Origin: Gymnothorax reevesii
Lineage: Eukaryota; Chordata; Actinopteri; Anguilliformes; Muraenidae
NCBI GenBank assembly: GCA_029721435.1
Contig: CM056583.1
Location: forward strand, 92,460,575-92,524,574
Direction of reading: 5' to 3'
DNA length: 64,000 bases
In this document: positions 29,212 through 41,365 of the stretch, piece after piece
Layout of the letters: each line of letters starts with the position of its first letter
How positions within the stretch are numbered: the stretch's first letter is position 1
Translations under genes and position numbers: made by a program
The notes under the pieces: model-generated
Databases searched by the model: none
Told to the model about the DNA's origin: nothing
Seen by the model: the letters and a program-made list of their open reading frames with translations, nothing else

Positions 29212-30680
29212 GACCCAGAGTTCATGGCCATAGGTTATAGGTGAGGGTAGGAACGTAGATTAACTGGTAAATCGAGAGCTTTGCCTTTCGGCTCAGCTCC
29301 TTCTTCACCACGACAGATAGGTACAATGACCGCATTACTGCTGCCGCTGCACCGATCCATCTGTCAATCTCACGCTCCATCCTTCCCTCACTCGTGAACA
29401 AGACCCCAAGATACTTGAACTCCTCCACTTGAGGCAAGAACTCTCCTCCAACCCAGAGGGGACATATCACCTTTTTCCGGTCGAAAACCATAGCCTCGGA
29501 CTTGGAGGTGCTGATTCTCATCCCAGCCGCTTCACATTCGGCTGCAAACCGCCCCAGTGCATGCTGAAGGTCCTGGTTCGAAGGAGCCAACAGGACAACA
29601 TCATCCGCAAAAAGCAGAGATGAGATCCTGTGGTCCCCAAACCGAACTTCCTCCGCCCCCTGGCTGCGCCTAGAAATTCTGTCCATAAAAATAATGAACT
29701 GAACCGGTGACAAAGGGCAGCCCTGCCGGAGTCCAACATGCACCGGGAACAGGTCTGACTTACTGCCGGCAATGCGAACCAAGCTCCTGCTCCGGTCATA
29801 CAGAGACCGCACGGCCCTTATAGAGGGCCCCGGAATCCATACTCCCGAAGCACCTCCCACAGAATGCCACGAGGGACACGGTCGAATGCCTTCTCCAAGT
29901 CCACAAAACACATGTGAACAGGTTGGGCAAACTCCCATGCACCCTCAAGCACCCTGCGGAGGGTATAGAGCTGGTCCAGTGTTCCACGACCAGGACGAAA
30001 ACCGCATTGTTCCTCCTGAATCCGAGGTTCGACTATCGGCCGGATTCTCCTCTCCAGCACCCTGGAATAGACTTTATCCGGGAGGCTGAGAAGTGTGATC
30101 CCCCTATAGTTGGAGCACACCCTCCGGTCCCCCTTCTTAAATAGAGGAACCACCACCCCAGTCTGCCAATCCAGAGGCACTGACCCCGACTGCCAGGCGA
30201 TTCTGCAGAGGCGGGTCAACCAAGACAGCCCAACTACATCCAGAGACTTGAGGTACTCAGGGCGGATCTCATCCACCCCCGGTGCCTTGCCACCGAGGAG
30301 CTGCCGAACTACCTCAGTGACGTCAGCCCGAGTGATGGATGAGTCAGCCTCTGAGTCCCCAGCCTCTGCTTCCTCTACGGAAGGCATAACAGCGGGATTG
30401 AGGAGGTCCTCGAAGTATTCCTTCCACCGGCCGACAATATCCCCAGTCGAAGTCAACAGCTCCCCACCTCCACTGTAAACAGTGTTGGCGGGGTACTGCT
30501 TTCCCCTCCTGAGGCGCCGAACGGTTTGCCAGAATTTCTTCGGGGCTGACCGATAGTCCTCCTCCATGGCTTCCCCGAACTTTTCCCATACCCAAGTTTT
30601 GGCTTCCGCTACCGCCCGGGCCGCAGCATGCTTAGCCTGCCGGTACCGGTCAGCTGCCTCAGGCGTCCAGCGAGCTAGCC
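29211..30680 (-). pseudogene. Rex3 reverse transcriptase, two frameshifts
   Basis: RT copies the element RNA at the nicked target. The first frame (30567 to 29818) has GKAPGVDEIRPEYLK, WQTGVVVPLFKKGDR, SNYRGITLLS, EEQCGFRPGRGTLDQ and HMCFVDLEKAFDRVPR. It shifts by one base at the GGGGCCC near 29820 and continues as AVRSLYDRSRSLVRI, GLRQGCPLSP, the active site LLFADDVVLLA, and EEFKYLGVLFTSEGRME. It shifts again at LTYNLWP near 29222, where a short duplication (CCTATAACCTATGG) is visible. The active site FADD is present. The two frameshifts and the upstream TGA mean that no full protein can be made. Confidence 0.9.
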
Positions 30681-31700
30681 AAGCTCAGTAAGACTCCTTC
30701 TTCAGCTTGACGGCAACCCTTACTTCCGGTGTCCACCACCGGTTCGGGGATTGCCGCCACGACAGGCACCGGAAACCTTACAGCCACAGCTCCGAACAGC
30801 CGCTTCAACAATGGAGGTGGAGAACCTGGTCCATTCAGACTCAAGGTCTTCAGCCTCCCTTGGGATCTGGTCAAAGCTCTCCCGGAGGTGAGAGTTGAAA
30901 ACCCCTCTGACAGAGGGTTCCGCCAGACGTTCCCAACAGACCCTCACAACACGTTTGGGCCTGCCAAGTCTGTCCAGCTTCCTCCTCCACCAGCGGATCC
31001 AACTCACCACCAGGTGGTGATCAGTGGACAGTTCAGCCCCTCTCTTCACCCGAGTGTCCAAGACATACTGCCGAAGGTCAGATGACACGACCACAAAGTC
31101 GATCATTGACCTCCGACCTCGGGTGTCCTCGTGCCACGTGCACTGATGGACACCCTTATGCTTGAACATGGTGTTCGTTATGGACAAACCGTGACTAGCA
31201 CAGAAGTCCAATAACAGAGCACTGCTCGGGTTCAGATCGGGGAGGCCGTGCCTCCCAATCACGCCCCTCCAGGTAACACTGTCGCTACCCACGTGGGCGT
31301 TGAAGTCCCCCAGTAGAACGATGGAGTCCCCAGTCGGAGCACTTGCCAGTACCCTTCCTACGGACTCCAAGAAGGTCGGGTACTCTGCACTGCCATTCGG
31401 CCCATAAGCCGAAATGACAGTGAGGCACCTGTCCCCGACCCAAAGGCGCAGGGCAGCGACCCTCTCGTTCACCGGGGAAAACTCCAACACCTGACGGCTA
31501 AGCTGGGGAGCTATAAGCAAACCCACACCAGCCCGCCGCCTCTCACCGCGGGCAACTCCAGAGTAGAAGAGAGTCCAGCCACTCTCAAGGAGTTGGGTTC
31601 CAGAGCCCAGACTGTGCGTGGAGGTGAGCCCGACTATCTCTCGCCGGTATCGCTCGACCTCCCACACAAGTTCAGGCTTCTTCACCCCCAGTGAGGTGAC
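30680..31700 (-). pseudogene. Rex3 endonuclease domain
   Basis: The domain is an apurinic-type endonuclease that nicks the target strand. The frame from 31685 shows LLIAPQL, AYGPNG, the core [37 protein letters not shown] and the catalytic end [13 protein letters not shown], with Asp and His both present. The Met at 31685 follows an upstream stretch CHLTG*RRRS, where the family normally has NVTSLRGK, so the real start lies upstream and is broken by a stop. After the endonuclease the linker runs to an in-frame TGA near 30687 (KESY-stop-AWLA). There the family has Arg, so this looks like CGA-to-TGA decay at a CpG. The nuclease residues look intact. Confidence 0.85.
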
Positions 31701-32009
31701 ATTCTATGTCCCCAGAACCAGATTCAGAGTCCGGGGATTGGGTCGCCAGGGCCCCCGCCCAGGACTGCCATCCAAAACACAAGGCATCAGCCCCTTCTGA
31801 ACCCTCCCGCGGGGGATTGGCCTACGGGAAAGCGGACCCACGTCGCTCGTTCGGGCTATGTCCGGGCGGGTCCCGTGAGTGGAGGCCCGACCACCAGGCG
31901 CTCGCCTACCAACCCCAACCCCAGGCCTGGCTCCAGGGTGGGGTCCCGGTGACGCCAATCCGGGCGACGTAAGCATCCTCGATTTTTGAGCATTCATTAG
32001 GGGTTTTCG

Positions 32010-32117
32010 AATCGCTCTTTGTCTTGGCCTGTGCTTTGTTCAATTAAATCAGTTTAAATTTTTATTTTTTGTCTGTCATCCCTTGCTGTCTGATAGGTCA
32101 TAACAAATTGGGGCCAT
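32010..32117 (+). repeat. 3' end (U5) fragment of a Gypsy LTR related to element B
   Basis: TTGTCTGTCATCCCTTGCTGT and AAATTGGGGCCATAACA match the end of element B's LTR in plus orientation. The fragment lies directly behind the Rex3 5' end, so part of the LTR was lost there; the exact border with Rex3 (32010-32035) is uncertain. Confidence 0.6.
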
Positions 32118-32815
32118 AACAGTGGTTTGTTGTTATATTTATGTTGTAACAGTTGAACATCATATAAAGAAGGAAATATTTATGGTATATTTTAGATCTT
32201 GCATTTTGATTTGGCTTTCTTTTTTTTGTAAAATTGTGTAAAGTTGTAAGCTAATGGAGTCAGGATGGAAGTTATAATCTCTGTTTCACCAACGGACCTC
32301 ACCTCAGCCAATCAGGAGAGAGCGAATCCTTACATCATATGAATAAAATGTTTTACTTAATGTTGGGTGTATCTGGAATCAGTATTGCTCAGCATTGAGT
32401 CACTGTGACTTTGTCATTTCAATGAGGAGAGACTCAAGTGAAAGCAGGAAATATTAATTATTCATTTAGCAGAAGTAAATGAAACATATGCTTAGAATGA
32501 AACAAGTCTTTGGCGCTTGGACTCTTCATGAAGACTCATTGAGCAGGAGCACGGCTCAGAGCAGCAGCAGGACAATCCCCCAAAAATAAGAGGTGGAAGC
32601 CCCCCATCATCATAGCCTGATCAATCCCCCAAGGAAGGAAGGAATACTCACCATGCAGGAACAACATACTGCCCGAGAAGCACTGGCTGATGAGAGATGA
32701 AAACATGATGAGCATGACGTGGGACAGGAATGAGGTCTTAAGAACTATACAATCCAGACATTAGGCAGCAATGGCTAAGTGGCTGCAAAGCCCTGCATTC
32801 TTTTTTTTTTTTTTT
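32118..32815. other. No gene recognised; poly-T near the right side
   Basis: AT-rich DNA with a T run at 32799-32816. No repeat end or domain was seen. Confidence 0.4.
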
Positions 32816-32819
32816 TGCA

Positions 32820-33720
32820 TGATGATATATTATAAACAAGATCCAGAGACACAGCCTTCTTCTCTGGGCCCGAGCTCATTTAAAATGTACTGGGGCGAAG
32901 TGGGGAAACTGCCCTGTGGTTTGATTAATCAAAATGTAAAATTATTTTTGATAATCATGGACGCCACATCCTCTGGGCTAAATAGGTGAGGGGCCTTCCC
33001 GCTTGTTATCAGCAAAAAATTCAAAACCTAGCATCCACGATAGAATTGGGGGTACGTTAGTACACATAGTATGGGTAACTTGCGCATTCCTGAAGTCACC
33101 AAATGGTGAACAATATATACAGTTTTTGGTGTAACATTTGCTGCCAGCCACATGCCTTTTTTAAGGGAAGGCCTTGCTCATTTCGGCTACAGCATGCCAA
33201 ATACCGTGCTCCGCTCATTTCAGCTACAGCATGCCAAATACCGTACTCTTTACAAATTACAACAATATGTCTGGGTGGTAAAGTGGTCTGCCTGCAGTCC
33301 AGACCTGTTGCCCACTGATAATATTGGGCACATTATGAAATGATAAATATGACATAAGAGGCTGCAAAGCAACTGAAATCCTAGATAAAACAAGGTTGGG
33401 AAAAGATTTTGCTTTCAGAACTACAGCAGTTGGTCTCCTTAGTTCCCAAATGCGTGTTGACTGAAGAAGAAGTGATGCAATACAGTGGTAAACTTTTAAA
33501 CAGTGTGCCAACTTTTTTGAAATGTGTCGCTGGCATCAAACTCAAAATGAGCTCATATTTTACAAAAAACAATAAAATATCTCAGTTTCAACATCTGATA
33601 TATTGTCTTTGGACTATTTTCAAATAAATACAAAGTTCAAATGATTTGTACAACATTGCTCTCTATTTTTTATGTACATTTCACCCAGCGTTCCACCTTT
33701 TTTGGAAATGTGTTGTAAAG
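32820..33720 (+). mobile_element. Highly decayed Tc1 copy, family H copy 3
   Basis: Pieces align with the transposase region and 3' end of the copy at 58421. Examples are CTGGGCCCGAGCTCATTTAAAATGTACTGGGGCGAAGTGG (32869 on), GCCTGCAGTCCAGACCTG near 33287, and GTGCCAACTTTTTTGAAATGTG near 33508. Internal parts are deleted and short frames only remain. Terminal repeats are not recognisable, though the last 150 bases resemble the family's 3' region. Confidence 0.7.
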
Positions 33721-36700
33721 TGGAATCAATGGAAGATTAAAGTATGTAAAGGTGGTGCTTGAAGGGTATATTTTGAAATATTGGTGCTTTGTCTGCTCGG
33801 TAGAACCCACCTCCATCCCAGCTCCTCCTCTCACATGTTTTTCTGACTCATTCAGTTGCGACGCTGACATTGATGCTGCTCTGTTCTCTCCACCAATGGC
33901 TTTCTTTCAGAGGACAAGTGGACCCAAAAATATCCCCTTCAGGCGGGATATTGGAAACACCCAGGCCTCATCAGTGCTGAAGTCAAACACTCACACCTGT
34001 ATCATTCCCCATGTACAGCACTCATGTGCTCATCATCGTTCCTATTTAAAAGCTCATTGAATTATTCTTTTGACTGAATGTGGGTTCAGTTGTAGGGCAC
34101 AGATTGCAGGGGCTTCAATTCAACTTTGAGCTTTTCCACAAAATTACAGTCATTTGGCCCCACACAGCAATTTTATGCGATGATATGGAGAATGAAGGCA
34201 TATTAATTGCTTAATTGTTTTATCCTGGCTCATTTGTCCAGGTTTTTACTTCTCTTTGTCTTCTCTCTACTTGACAACTAATCCTGTGCCCTCCATTTCA
34301 CTCCAAGAATAATTGTTCCCTTCTAATTTCCTTTGAGGACAGTGACCTCTACTGACTGCTCTGTAGTATTACAAAGCTAAGTATCTTTCACCGATATTAA
34401 ATGTTCAAGAAAGCTGAAGGATACTGTTTCCTGGAAAATGCCGACAGTTGTTTGGGAAAAATAATTCTTTTGTGTTCCTCTGGCAATATTTGCGTGAGAA
34501 GCAGGGGATTGAAAAAAAGCAGTGAAACAGACTTAATTTCAGGTGAAAAACGTTTGTTCAAGTGAAAAAAACTGTGAGCAGTGATAGCAAAGTGAGTCTA
34601 AATAACCAAAAATGATCTGGGCTCTGCTGCAGAACTGTCCCACTGCATGACAGCAGCTAAAATAAAAAACAAACACAAAAATCATGAACAATAAATAAAT
34701 ACAGACACAACTGTTCAGGCTCAAGGCCCAAACACATTAGCACAAACACAAAGTGATGAAACCATTTTTTGTGCAGCACAACTAGCACCTGTTTCAAGAG
34801 AGCTAAAAGGAATGAAAAGCTACGACAAATCTGAGAGCACAGGTTACTACCACTGCACTAATCAGTTATGTGCAAATTGAGCTATTCTGATTGCAGAATA
34901 CAGTTCGGATATGCAGGAAAGAAAGATGGACAAAGTGATGTAAAGTTGGGGTGGACTGAGTCCTCTGTTGTTGCTTTTGACGGGTAGGCAGCGTGTGTTT
35001 GTGTCTGTGTCTGTGTGTATTAGGTGAACTCATGTACAACTGAGGCCTTTTGTAGCACTGCAAAAGAATGTGAGTTTTGAACAGCAACAATTCCCCCAAA
35101 TACTGCGAGTTCCCTGGTGTTGGTCTTTCATACTGCATTATATTACTCAGAGAGAGTAAATAAATTTTTTCTAAAACACTGCTGGTTGTTTGGTGTTGAT
35201 AAGTCAGATTTGATGTCTGCCGTGTGGCACAGGACAGAAGTGTCCCCCGTTTATCTCTTTATGTAGGCTACAAGTTCAAAGCCTGATGTCACCTTTTTGT
35301 TCCAACTTTGCCAAAAACAATTGGTGATAATCTCATTCACAGTTATGGATTACTTATTCCAAATTTATCAGAGGGTGTCTTTGCAAGCAGTGAATAATGT
35401 CCTAAACATGCTTTACAACCGTGCCCACGCCCGGAGAGTGTGTGTGGTTAGTGACCGGTTCTCAGCGGTGACAGGCGCCGAGTGCTGCTCAACTCCTGTC
35501 TGCGTCCCCACAACTTGCACTCAAGAGTTTTGAATATTTTTACTTATATGAGTTCAAAATCGGCTGGAGTAACATGACGTGACTTTTCAGGCAGAAATCA
35601 CGTGCAGCGCGCTGGCTGACTGAAGCGCTCGCGGGTGAGAGAATCAACACTGCACGTGATGAAACACTCACTGCATCTCTTAATGTCTAAACAACAGAGG
35701 CAAAATCAAACAGCTGCATAATATACGCTTATATTTAAGCTGTATTTGGAAAATATCTGACAGGTCACTCAATATTAGGTTACTTAATTTGTTTTTTTTG
35801 CATATTTTTCATCGGGCATTTTTTGCTGGAGATATTTTCATCTGCTGGACAATTTCACGCCAAACCGTTGAAAAGCCGGCACATACCAGCTAACATAAAC
35901 CATGTGTCCAGATCGGGACCGGAGTCAGGACTTTGACAAGCCCCGCAATACAAGATTACACACACACAACACGAGACAAGGGGATGACATGGTCCAACAG
36001 TGCAAGTTGTTTGCACACTTATTAGCAGCAAAAAGCAGACAGAAAAAGAAAAATAACATGGGTGAGAGAATGTATAAGGATGCGCAGCAAGCAAGGATTA
36101 TTTTGGCTCTGAAAACATGAAAGGATTCAAGGTCATAAATACTGAGATGCTTGTGTGTCTGGATAGATGCTATTAACTATTTCGCACCAGCTTCATGCGC
36201 GGAGATGCAGAATGAGAGCGAGCTGCTGTGGATGACAGCAGTGGAAAGAGGAGGAGAGGAGGGTCTGCTGGCTGTCGCTCGTTCTTGGGCTCCCCGATCT
36301 GTGCGGGACTCCGGAATCACATCTTTCAGAAGGGAGTGGGCACCAATCTGCCTCTGATCTGAAGCTCCATACTCTGTCAGGGATAATCGGGAAGGTCAGG
36401 GCTAAAATCCTGTGGTGTGAACCTGGCATGAGCTAAAAAACTTTTAAAATATATTTGATCGTGTGATGTGTAAAAATTGCCAGTATTGACAATAAAAGGA
36501 TGAAAATGCTAAAAGAAAATAACGAAAGCTTAAATCACTCTTGAATAATCCTGATTACAATATATAATTTTGGCAATGTTTAAATATCATGGAAAAATAT
36601 AGAATTTAAGACACTGCTCAGCATACATAGTACTCTAATGTTGTGGCCGTTATTAATCACAATGTAATACAAAAATGATGATCCCAGGTGTTGGACCTGT

Positions 36701-37104
36701 CCAATCCAGGGAAGGGAAGAGGAGCGCCAGACTCAGGTGCAGCTCAAAAGCAGATTCAACACTGTGTCGTCACACCGCCGGACATCTTTCAGCTGTTCAG
36801 AATTTCAGAGACATCAACTCAAAATTACCGGATATAAAAACCTTAAATTGTGCATGTCCTTCTGGTAACAACTCACCATTCTTTGATCTTTTCATCATCT
36901 TTGGTGGGATGGGAAGGGGGGGGGGGTATTTCAGGATTTACATCTAAACCCAGAATCAGGGAATCTTTAGCATATTTGCAATACAAATAACTTCACTGGG
37001 CTGGGCCTGGGCATGAAGAATTATCAATATCAGCGGATGTGAAATCAGCAGGTCTGTACTGAGCACAAGCAGCTGCTGGCCTTTTCTACACTGTTGTGAT
37101 TCTG
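33721..37104. other. Long stretch without recognised genes
   Basis: Many short frames on both strands (for example 34866-35138 minus, 36675-36947 plus) show no domain. There is a simple GTGTCTGTGT run near 35000. The passage 35400-36440 is richer in GC and could be an old DNA-transposon copy, since its right end reads GGTGTGAACCTGGCATGAGC, but no matching left end was found. Confidence 0.4.
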
Positions 37105-37126
37105 CCCCCCCCCCCCCCCCCCCCCT
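37105..37126. repeat. Poly-C run
   Basis: About 22 consecutive C (G on the minus strand). Length in an assembly may be unreliable. The minus frame 37086-37352 starts in it and is low complexity, so it is not a gene. Confidence 0.85.
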
Positions 37127-37396
37127 CTTGGGAGGTCAGGTTTATTTCCCTTTTTATTTTAACAAGTGAACCCAAAATGAGGGAAGGGTATAACCAAAGA
37201 ACAAGACAGATACTGCAGTAGGAAAGTACAGATATGGAGAGACGTGGACAGGAGAGAAAATGAACTGGGAGAAAAAAGAAGGAAAAGAAAAAAGAGAGGA
37301 AGGGGAAAGAGAGAAGGAAGGAGAAAAAAGTCAAAATTGTCAAATTAGCCAATAAGCAACAAAACTCATAAAAAATGTAAAAAAGAAACAGGAAAT

Positions 37397-38064
37397 GGGG
37401 TGTGAAGATTAAAGAGTGGTAGTGTGATGTGTGTGATGATTGTGACTGGGGTCAGAGGTCATGGAGGTGGGTTTGGCGGTTGGGTGAGTTCAGTGGGTTA
37501 TGAAAGGGGGGTGTGAAGATTAAAGAGTGGTAGTGTGATGTGTGTGATGATTGTGACTGGGGTCAGAGGTCATGGAGGTGGGTTTGGCGGTTGGGTGAGT
37601 TCAGTGGGTTATGAAAGGGGGGTGTGAAGATTAAAGAGTGGTAGTGTGATGTGTGTGATGATTGTGACTGGGGTCAGAGGTCATGGAGGTGGGTTTGGCG
37701 GTTGGGTGAGTTCAGTGGGTTATGAAAGGGGGGTGTGAAGATTAAAGAGTGGTAGTGTGATGTGTGTGATGATTGTGACTGGGGTCAGAGGTCATGGAGG
37801 TGGGTTTGGCGGTTGGGTGAGTTCAGTGGGTTATGAAAGGGGGGTGTGAAGATTAAAGAGTGGTAGTGTGATGTGTGTGATGATTGTGACTGGGGTCAGA
37901 GGTCATGGAAGTGGGTTTGGCGGTTGGGTGAGTTCAGTGGGTTATGAAAGGGGGGTGTGAAGATTAAAGAGTGGTAGTGTGATGTGTGTGATGATTGTGA
38001 CTGGGGTCAGAGGTCATGGAGGTGGGTATGGCGGTTGGGTGAGTTCAGTGGGTTATGAAAGGGG
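37397..38064. repeat. Minisatellite, six copies of a 111-bp unit
   Basis: TGTGAAGATTAAAGAGTGG recurs at 37401, 37512, 37623, 37734, 37845 and 37956, exactly 111 bases apart. Copies are almost identical (single changes in copies five and six). No unit encodes a sustained frame. Confidence 0.95.
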
Positions 38065-38492
38065 TCCATGTTCCATTAAAGGCTGATGCAGTGTTTTGAT
38101 TGTAGGCTGTTGTTCTGATTATTGAAATGTGTTCTCTGAGGAGGTTGATCCGGTGAGTAACATGACAAGATTTTTTTGATTTCCAGTTTTGGAAATTTAT
38201 TTTCTTGCCGATGGTTAGAGAAATAAGTAATGGGTTTTTAAATTTTGGTGGAAGGGTTATTTCTGTAGTATTTCCTAGTAAGCAGTGATGGGTCCATTGG
38301 AATCATGCAGCCGAACATCATGGAAAGTTTTCCAGTTATTGTTGTCCAGAAGGAGTGAACCAATTGACAAACCCAAGTGGTGTGAAAGTAATTGTCTGTA
38401 GTGACCAGAGTGCATTGCCTGTAGTTGCATGTGTCTGCTAATCCCATTTTGAACATTTTACTTTGGGTGATGTGCGTTCTGTGGATAGTTTT
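38065..38492. other. No gene recognised
   Basis: Flank of the minisatellite. A minus frame at 38238-38519 (CKMGLADTCNYRQC-like) looks like the tail of a LINE-type or other transposon-derived sequence, but I cannot name it. Confidence 0.3.
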
Positions 38493-38637
38493 TGTGTCGC
38501 CTGCAAAGCATAGCGGCACATAGGGATCACTTTGTCCGCCGTCTGACTGTCCGTCCGTCCGTCCGTCTGACTGTCTGTCCGGTAGTCACACTTTCAGGTG
38601 GTCGTCACACTTTCACATAAGCTTCGCAGGCGACACA
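38493..38637. mobile_element. Small MITE-like element with 17-bp inverted ends
   Basis: TGTGTCGCCTGCAAAGC at the left is matched by GCTTCGCAGGCGACACA at the right, 145 bp apart, with one mismatch. The interior has a (GTCC)n stretch (GTCCGTCCGTCCGTC). No coding capacity. The superfamily is not clear. Confidence 0.75.
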
Positions 38638-39837
38638 TGTTCACCTGAACACTCTAGTGTTTTGTATCAGTTGCAGGTTAGAGTTACTGGACATAGAGAA
38701 GATGTTATTATTGATTTGTACCCAGAAGTCGGGGACGGGAGAGATATCCAAGTCATTTTCCCAGTTTGTGGTTGGAAGTGAAATTGAGGCATCTTGTATG
38801 GATATAAGTTTATATAGTTCACACAGAGTGAGGATGCGGGCACCTGGGGGCCACACGGAGGGAGGTGGCGGGCCACATGCAACTCTTAGGCCTTTCATTT
38901 GCCCATCCCTGCATTAGACACTCACTGTGCCCAAAGAAATATGGCTGAAGACAGATTGTTTTTCCATTTCGAGTATGGGCAAAGTATATTTCACCCAAAG
39001 GCATGGATGTTCTTCATCAACATGGTGGCAGCTAAGTGGTTTTTTTAAGTATGCTGACAGTCTTGTGTCTTACAGCTCCATCATGTGGCCATTGTTACTC
39101 ACTCTGGCCTGCTATGCTGCAAGCCCCCCTCATAGCTGTTTGTCGCTTCATTTCTTAACAGTTTACTGTTTTGATTCACTTGTAAGGCCATTCAAATTTC
39201 CTCACTCCTTCCAGAAAAAACTGCCGAGCGGTGTTAGCAGTGTTGTTAGTTGCAGAATCAAGGTACATTATGTAAAGTGGGTAAAATGAAAGTACAATTG
39301 AAGGAGACGTCATTACAAATCATGTTTGGTTATTAGCTGTTCTGGAGATAATATGTGCCGAATTTCTTGGCGATTGTACAAAATTTGTGACATCAAAATT
39401 TGAGAAGGAAGCTTGTTATAGGATGCATAGTGCAGTGCTTTAATAGTGTAGCCTGTTGGCTTTGGGCACAGTTTGTGCACACACTGACAGTAGTACTAAC
39501 ACTGAAGAGCCTTTTGCTGTTGTGTTCTTATGAAATGGTATAGTCTCGTTTTCAATTTCATGCCAGATGTTCCAGAGGTATTTACAATTGTACATTTTTT
39601 TTTTTTTTTGGTACTTTTAATCATATGTACTTGTACTTCATACTAAGGTGAGTCAGTAATGTGAAAGTGGGCTAAACTGTAAGTAATGCAGTAGCCTAAG
39701 TCTGAACCTTCCTGGAGAAGCCATCAGTGGCTCCAAATATTACCCTTTTATATCTGTGTGAAAAGGGGCATTTTAAAACACCAGCTCAAGTTCATATGAT
39801 AGACAATATGCAGAATTCAAGGTAATACATCATACAT
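38638..39837. other. No gene recognised
   Basis: Contains a short GC-rich patch at 38835-38910 (GGGCCACATGCAACTCTTAGGCC) that looks like an old dispersed repeat, and a T run at 39594-39609. No domain. Confidence 0.4.
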
Positions 39838-40548
39838 CATGAACAGTGTATTTCCTCTGAACTACACAGCCAAGATTAATCATCCTTGATATGATGCCTT
39901 CTATGTCAACTCTGTGCATTGATGCTTTGACTCTGTTCCACTGCACACGGTAGCCCTATGACTGAAGACATCCCTTGACAACCTTATATCCAGCATGTGG
40001 ATTTCTGGATTTCATGGCCTTCACTCCCTCATCTCGTTAATTGTCAGTCATGTTCGAGTATTGAGTACGAAGTAGAACTTGGTGGTCCTGCCTGCACCTG
40101 TAAAGGGTGCTCCTGGACACTCCTAGAATGTCTGCCGCCCATGCAGCTGGTAAACTGAGCTGGAGAAGATTTTGAACGCGGCCTTCAAAGATCTCCAGAT
40201 TCAGACGTTCATGAGGCCCAAGGGTCTTCAATATGGAGAATGAGGGAGGAGGCTGTTCCACTTTTCTATTAAGCAGTTGAGGTCCTGCAGTGTTTGTCTA
40301 ATGGCAGTGGGTCGCTCAAAATTTGCTGCACTGAGCAACACCCTCTCCTGGGCCACAATAAAATTCAAATAAATCACATCTGGAGGTTGGCACTCCAGTC
40401 TTTCCCGAAGCCGTAATAAAGATTCCTGGAAAAATGTTTCCTCCAACACCAATATATTTATATCAGTCATTCTTGAGATCTGGGACAAAATATGTCCACC
40501 AGATAAGACACAGTTTTTGGGTTGAAAAATGTACTTAATGTTATGCAA
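39838..40548 (-). pseudogene. N-terminal part of a fish integrase-family transposon-derived protein
   Basis: On the minus strand 40548-40228 reads LRERLECQPPDVIYLN, then PTAIRQTLQDLNCLIEKWN. A shifted frame (40261-40037) has the DNA-binding motif AADILGVSRSTLYRCRQ. Next comes a spacer where TAG or frame changes occur (MKSRNPHAGYKVVKG, GYRVQWNRVKASMHRVD) and then IISRMINLGCVVQRKYTV. This order (HTH, then HRVQWxRVKASMHRVD and GCVVRRxYSV) is that of fish proteins with an integrase (rve) core that are annotated only as uncharacterised. The integrase core that should follow is missing. I cannot tell whether it was a transposon or a domesticated gene. Inactivated by stops at about 39995 and 40036. 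Confidence 0.6.
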
Positions 40549-40873
40549 ATAACTAAAATTCTATCTAGGGCAATGTTAGCACAGCAAAATATGAATTCAT
40601 GCTGTTTTATAAATATTTTTTCATTTTGAATAATGGAATATGTAACCAGAGCCTTAAAAAACCCTTGTCCGAAAGTCTCATAACATAGCAATAGCTTAAA
40701 AATACTATAAAAGTATTTGCCACCACTCAGCTGTGCATCATAAGCTACCTATCGACGCCTGGCTGTCACGACATTTGGACTATAGAACAGATTCTCCTGG
40801 CTCATTGCTTTACGAGCTTCGCAAACTAAATTACGCAAATCTGCTGTTTGACAAGCTACTTGAGCGCTGAAAT
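40549..40873. other. No gene recognised
   Basis: Short AT-rich frames only; possibly further upstream sequence of the integrase-family fragment. Confidence 0.35.
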
Positions 40874-41365
40874 TGTGGGGTACTGTTCTGGAACCAAATG
40901 CGAGACCAGGAAGTTGCAGCTAAAGTGAGTTTCATTGCAGTTGGGGGTAAACCCCTGAGGGCAGAAGGCAACGGTACAGAGTCCACAATCCAAAATCAGA
41001 GTCCCAGGGACGTAATCCAAACTGTACACAGGGCAGCAAACCCTAAACTCTGAGTCAGGCAAAACAGGTTCGGTACACAAGCACGGGTTTGTCAGAGAGT
41101 CCAAAGCCAAAATCCAGTGGGCGTAATCCGAACCGTAAATAGGGCAGCAAACACAAAACTCAGTCGGGCAAAACGGGAACGGTACACGGGCCGAGAAGTA
41201 TCAAAGAAAAAGCCAACATCAGAATCCAGGATCTTCCAGTCAAAAGTATAACACTAAGAGTACAAGGCATCAACAATCGTAGCACAGGGGAACGTTCTGA
41301 TTTGAGCTGTGAGTGAAATGACTGCTTAAATACACATAGGGGAAGCCGCATGCTATGATAGGGAA
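40874..41365 (-). repeat. Partial LTR of the E family (E4), with a 111-bp internal duplication
   Basis: The minus strand ends GGTTCCAGAACAGTACCCCACA at 40874, which matches the end of the LTR at 53608-54707 (GGTTCCTGAACGCAGCGCCACA). A TATA-like TGTATTTAAGCAGTC near 41325-41340 matches TGTATTTAAGAGTC there. A segment starting GTAATCC(A/G)AAC repeats at 41012 and 41123. The 5' part of the LTR is missing. Confidence 0.65.

Larger units (their letters stand above)
28792..32030 (-). mobile_element. Rex3: Rex3 non-LTR retrotransposon (RTE clade), near full length
   Basis: The minus-strand element ends in a (TGGA)n tail at 28792-28805 after the usual AGCGGTAGAAAATGGATGGA. Its RT region contains both published Rex3 primer sites: CGGTGACAAAGGGCAGCCCTG at 29705-29725, and the reverse complement of the other at about 30149-30168. 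A 5' leader of fish RTE type (AAGACAAAGAGCGATTCGAA...) extends to about 32030. No target duplication was found with confidence. Confidence 0.92.

Noticed and set aside
37086..37352. Phe- and Leu-rich minus frame resembling a membrane protein
   Set aside because: It is produced by purine-rich simple sequence and the poly-C run; no start context or homology.
37397..38064. Regular repeats that could suggest a CRISPR array
   Set aside because: The whole 111-bp unit is conserved, with no variable spacers, and the context is a vertebrate genome. It is a minisatellite.
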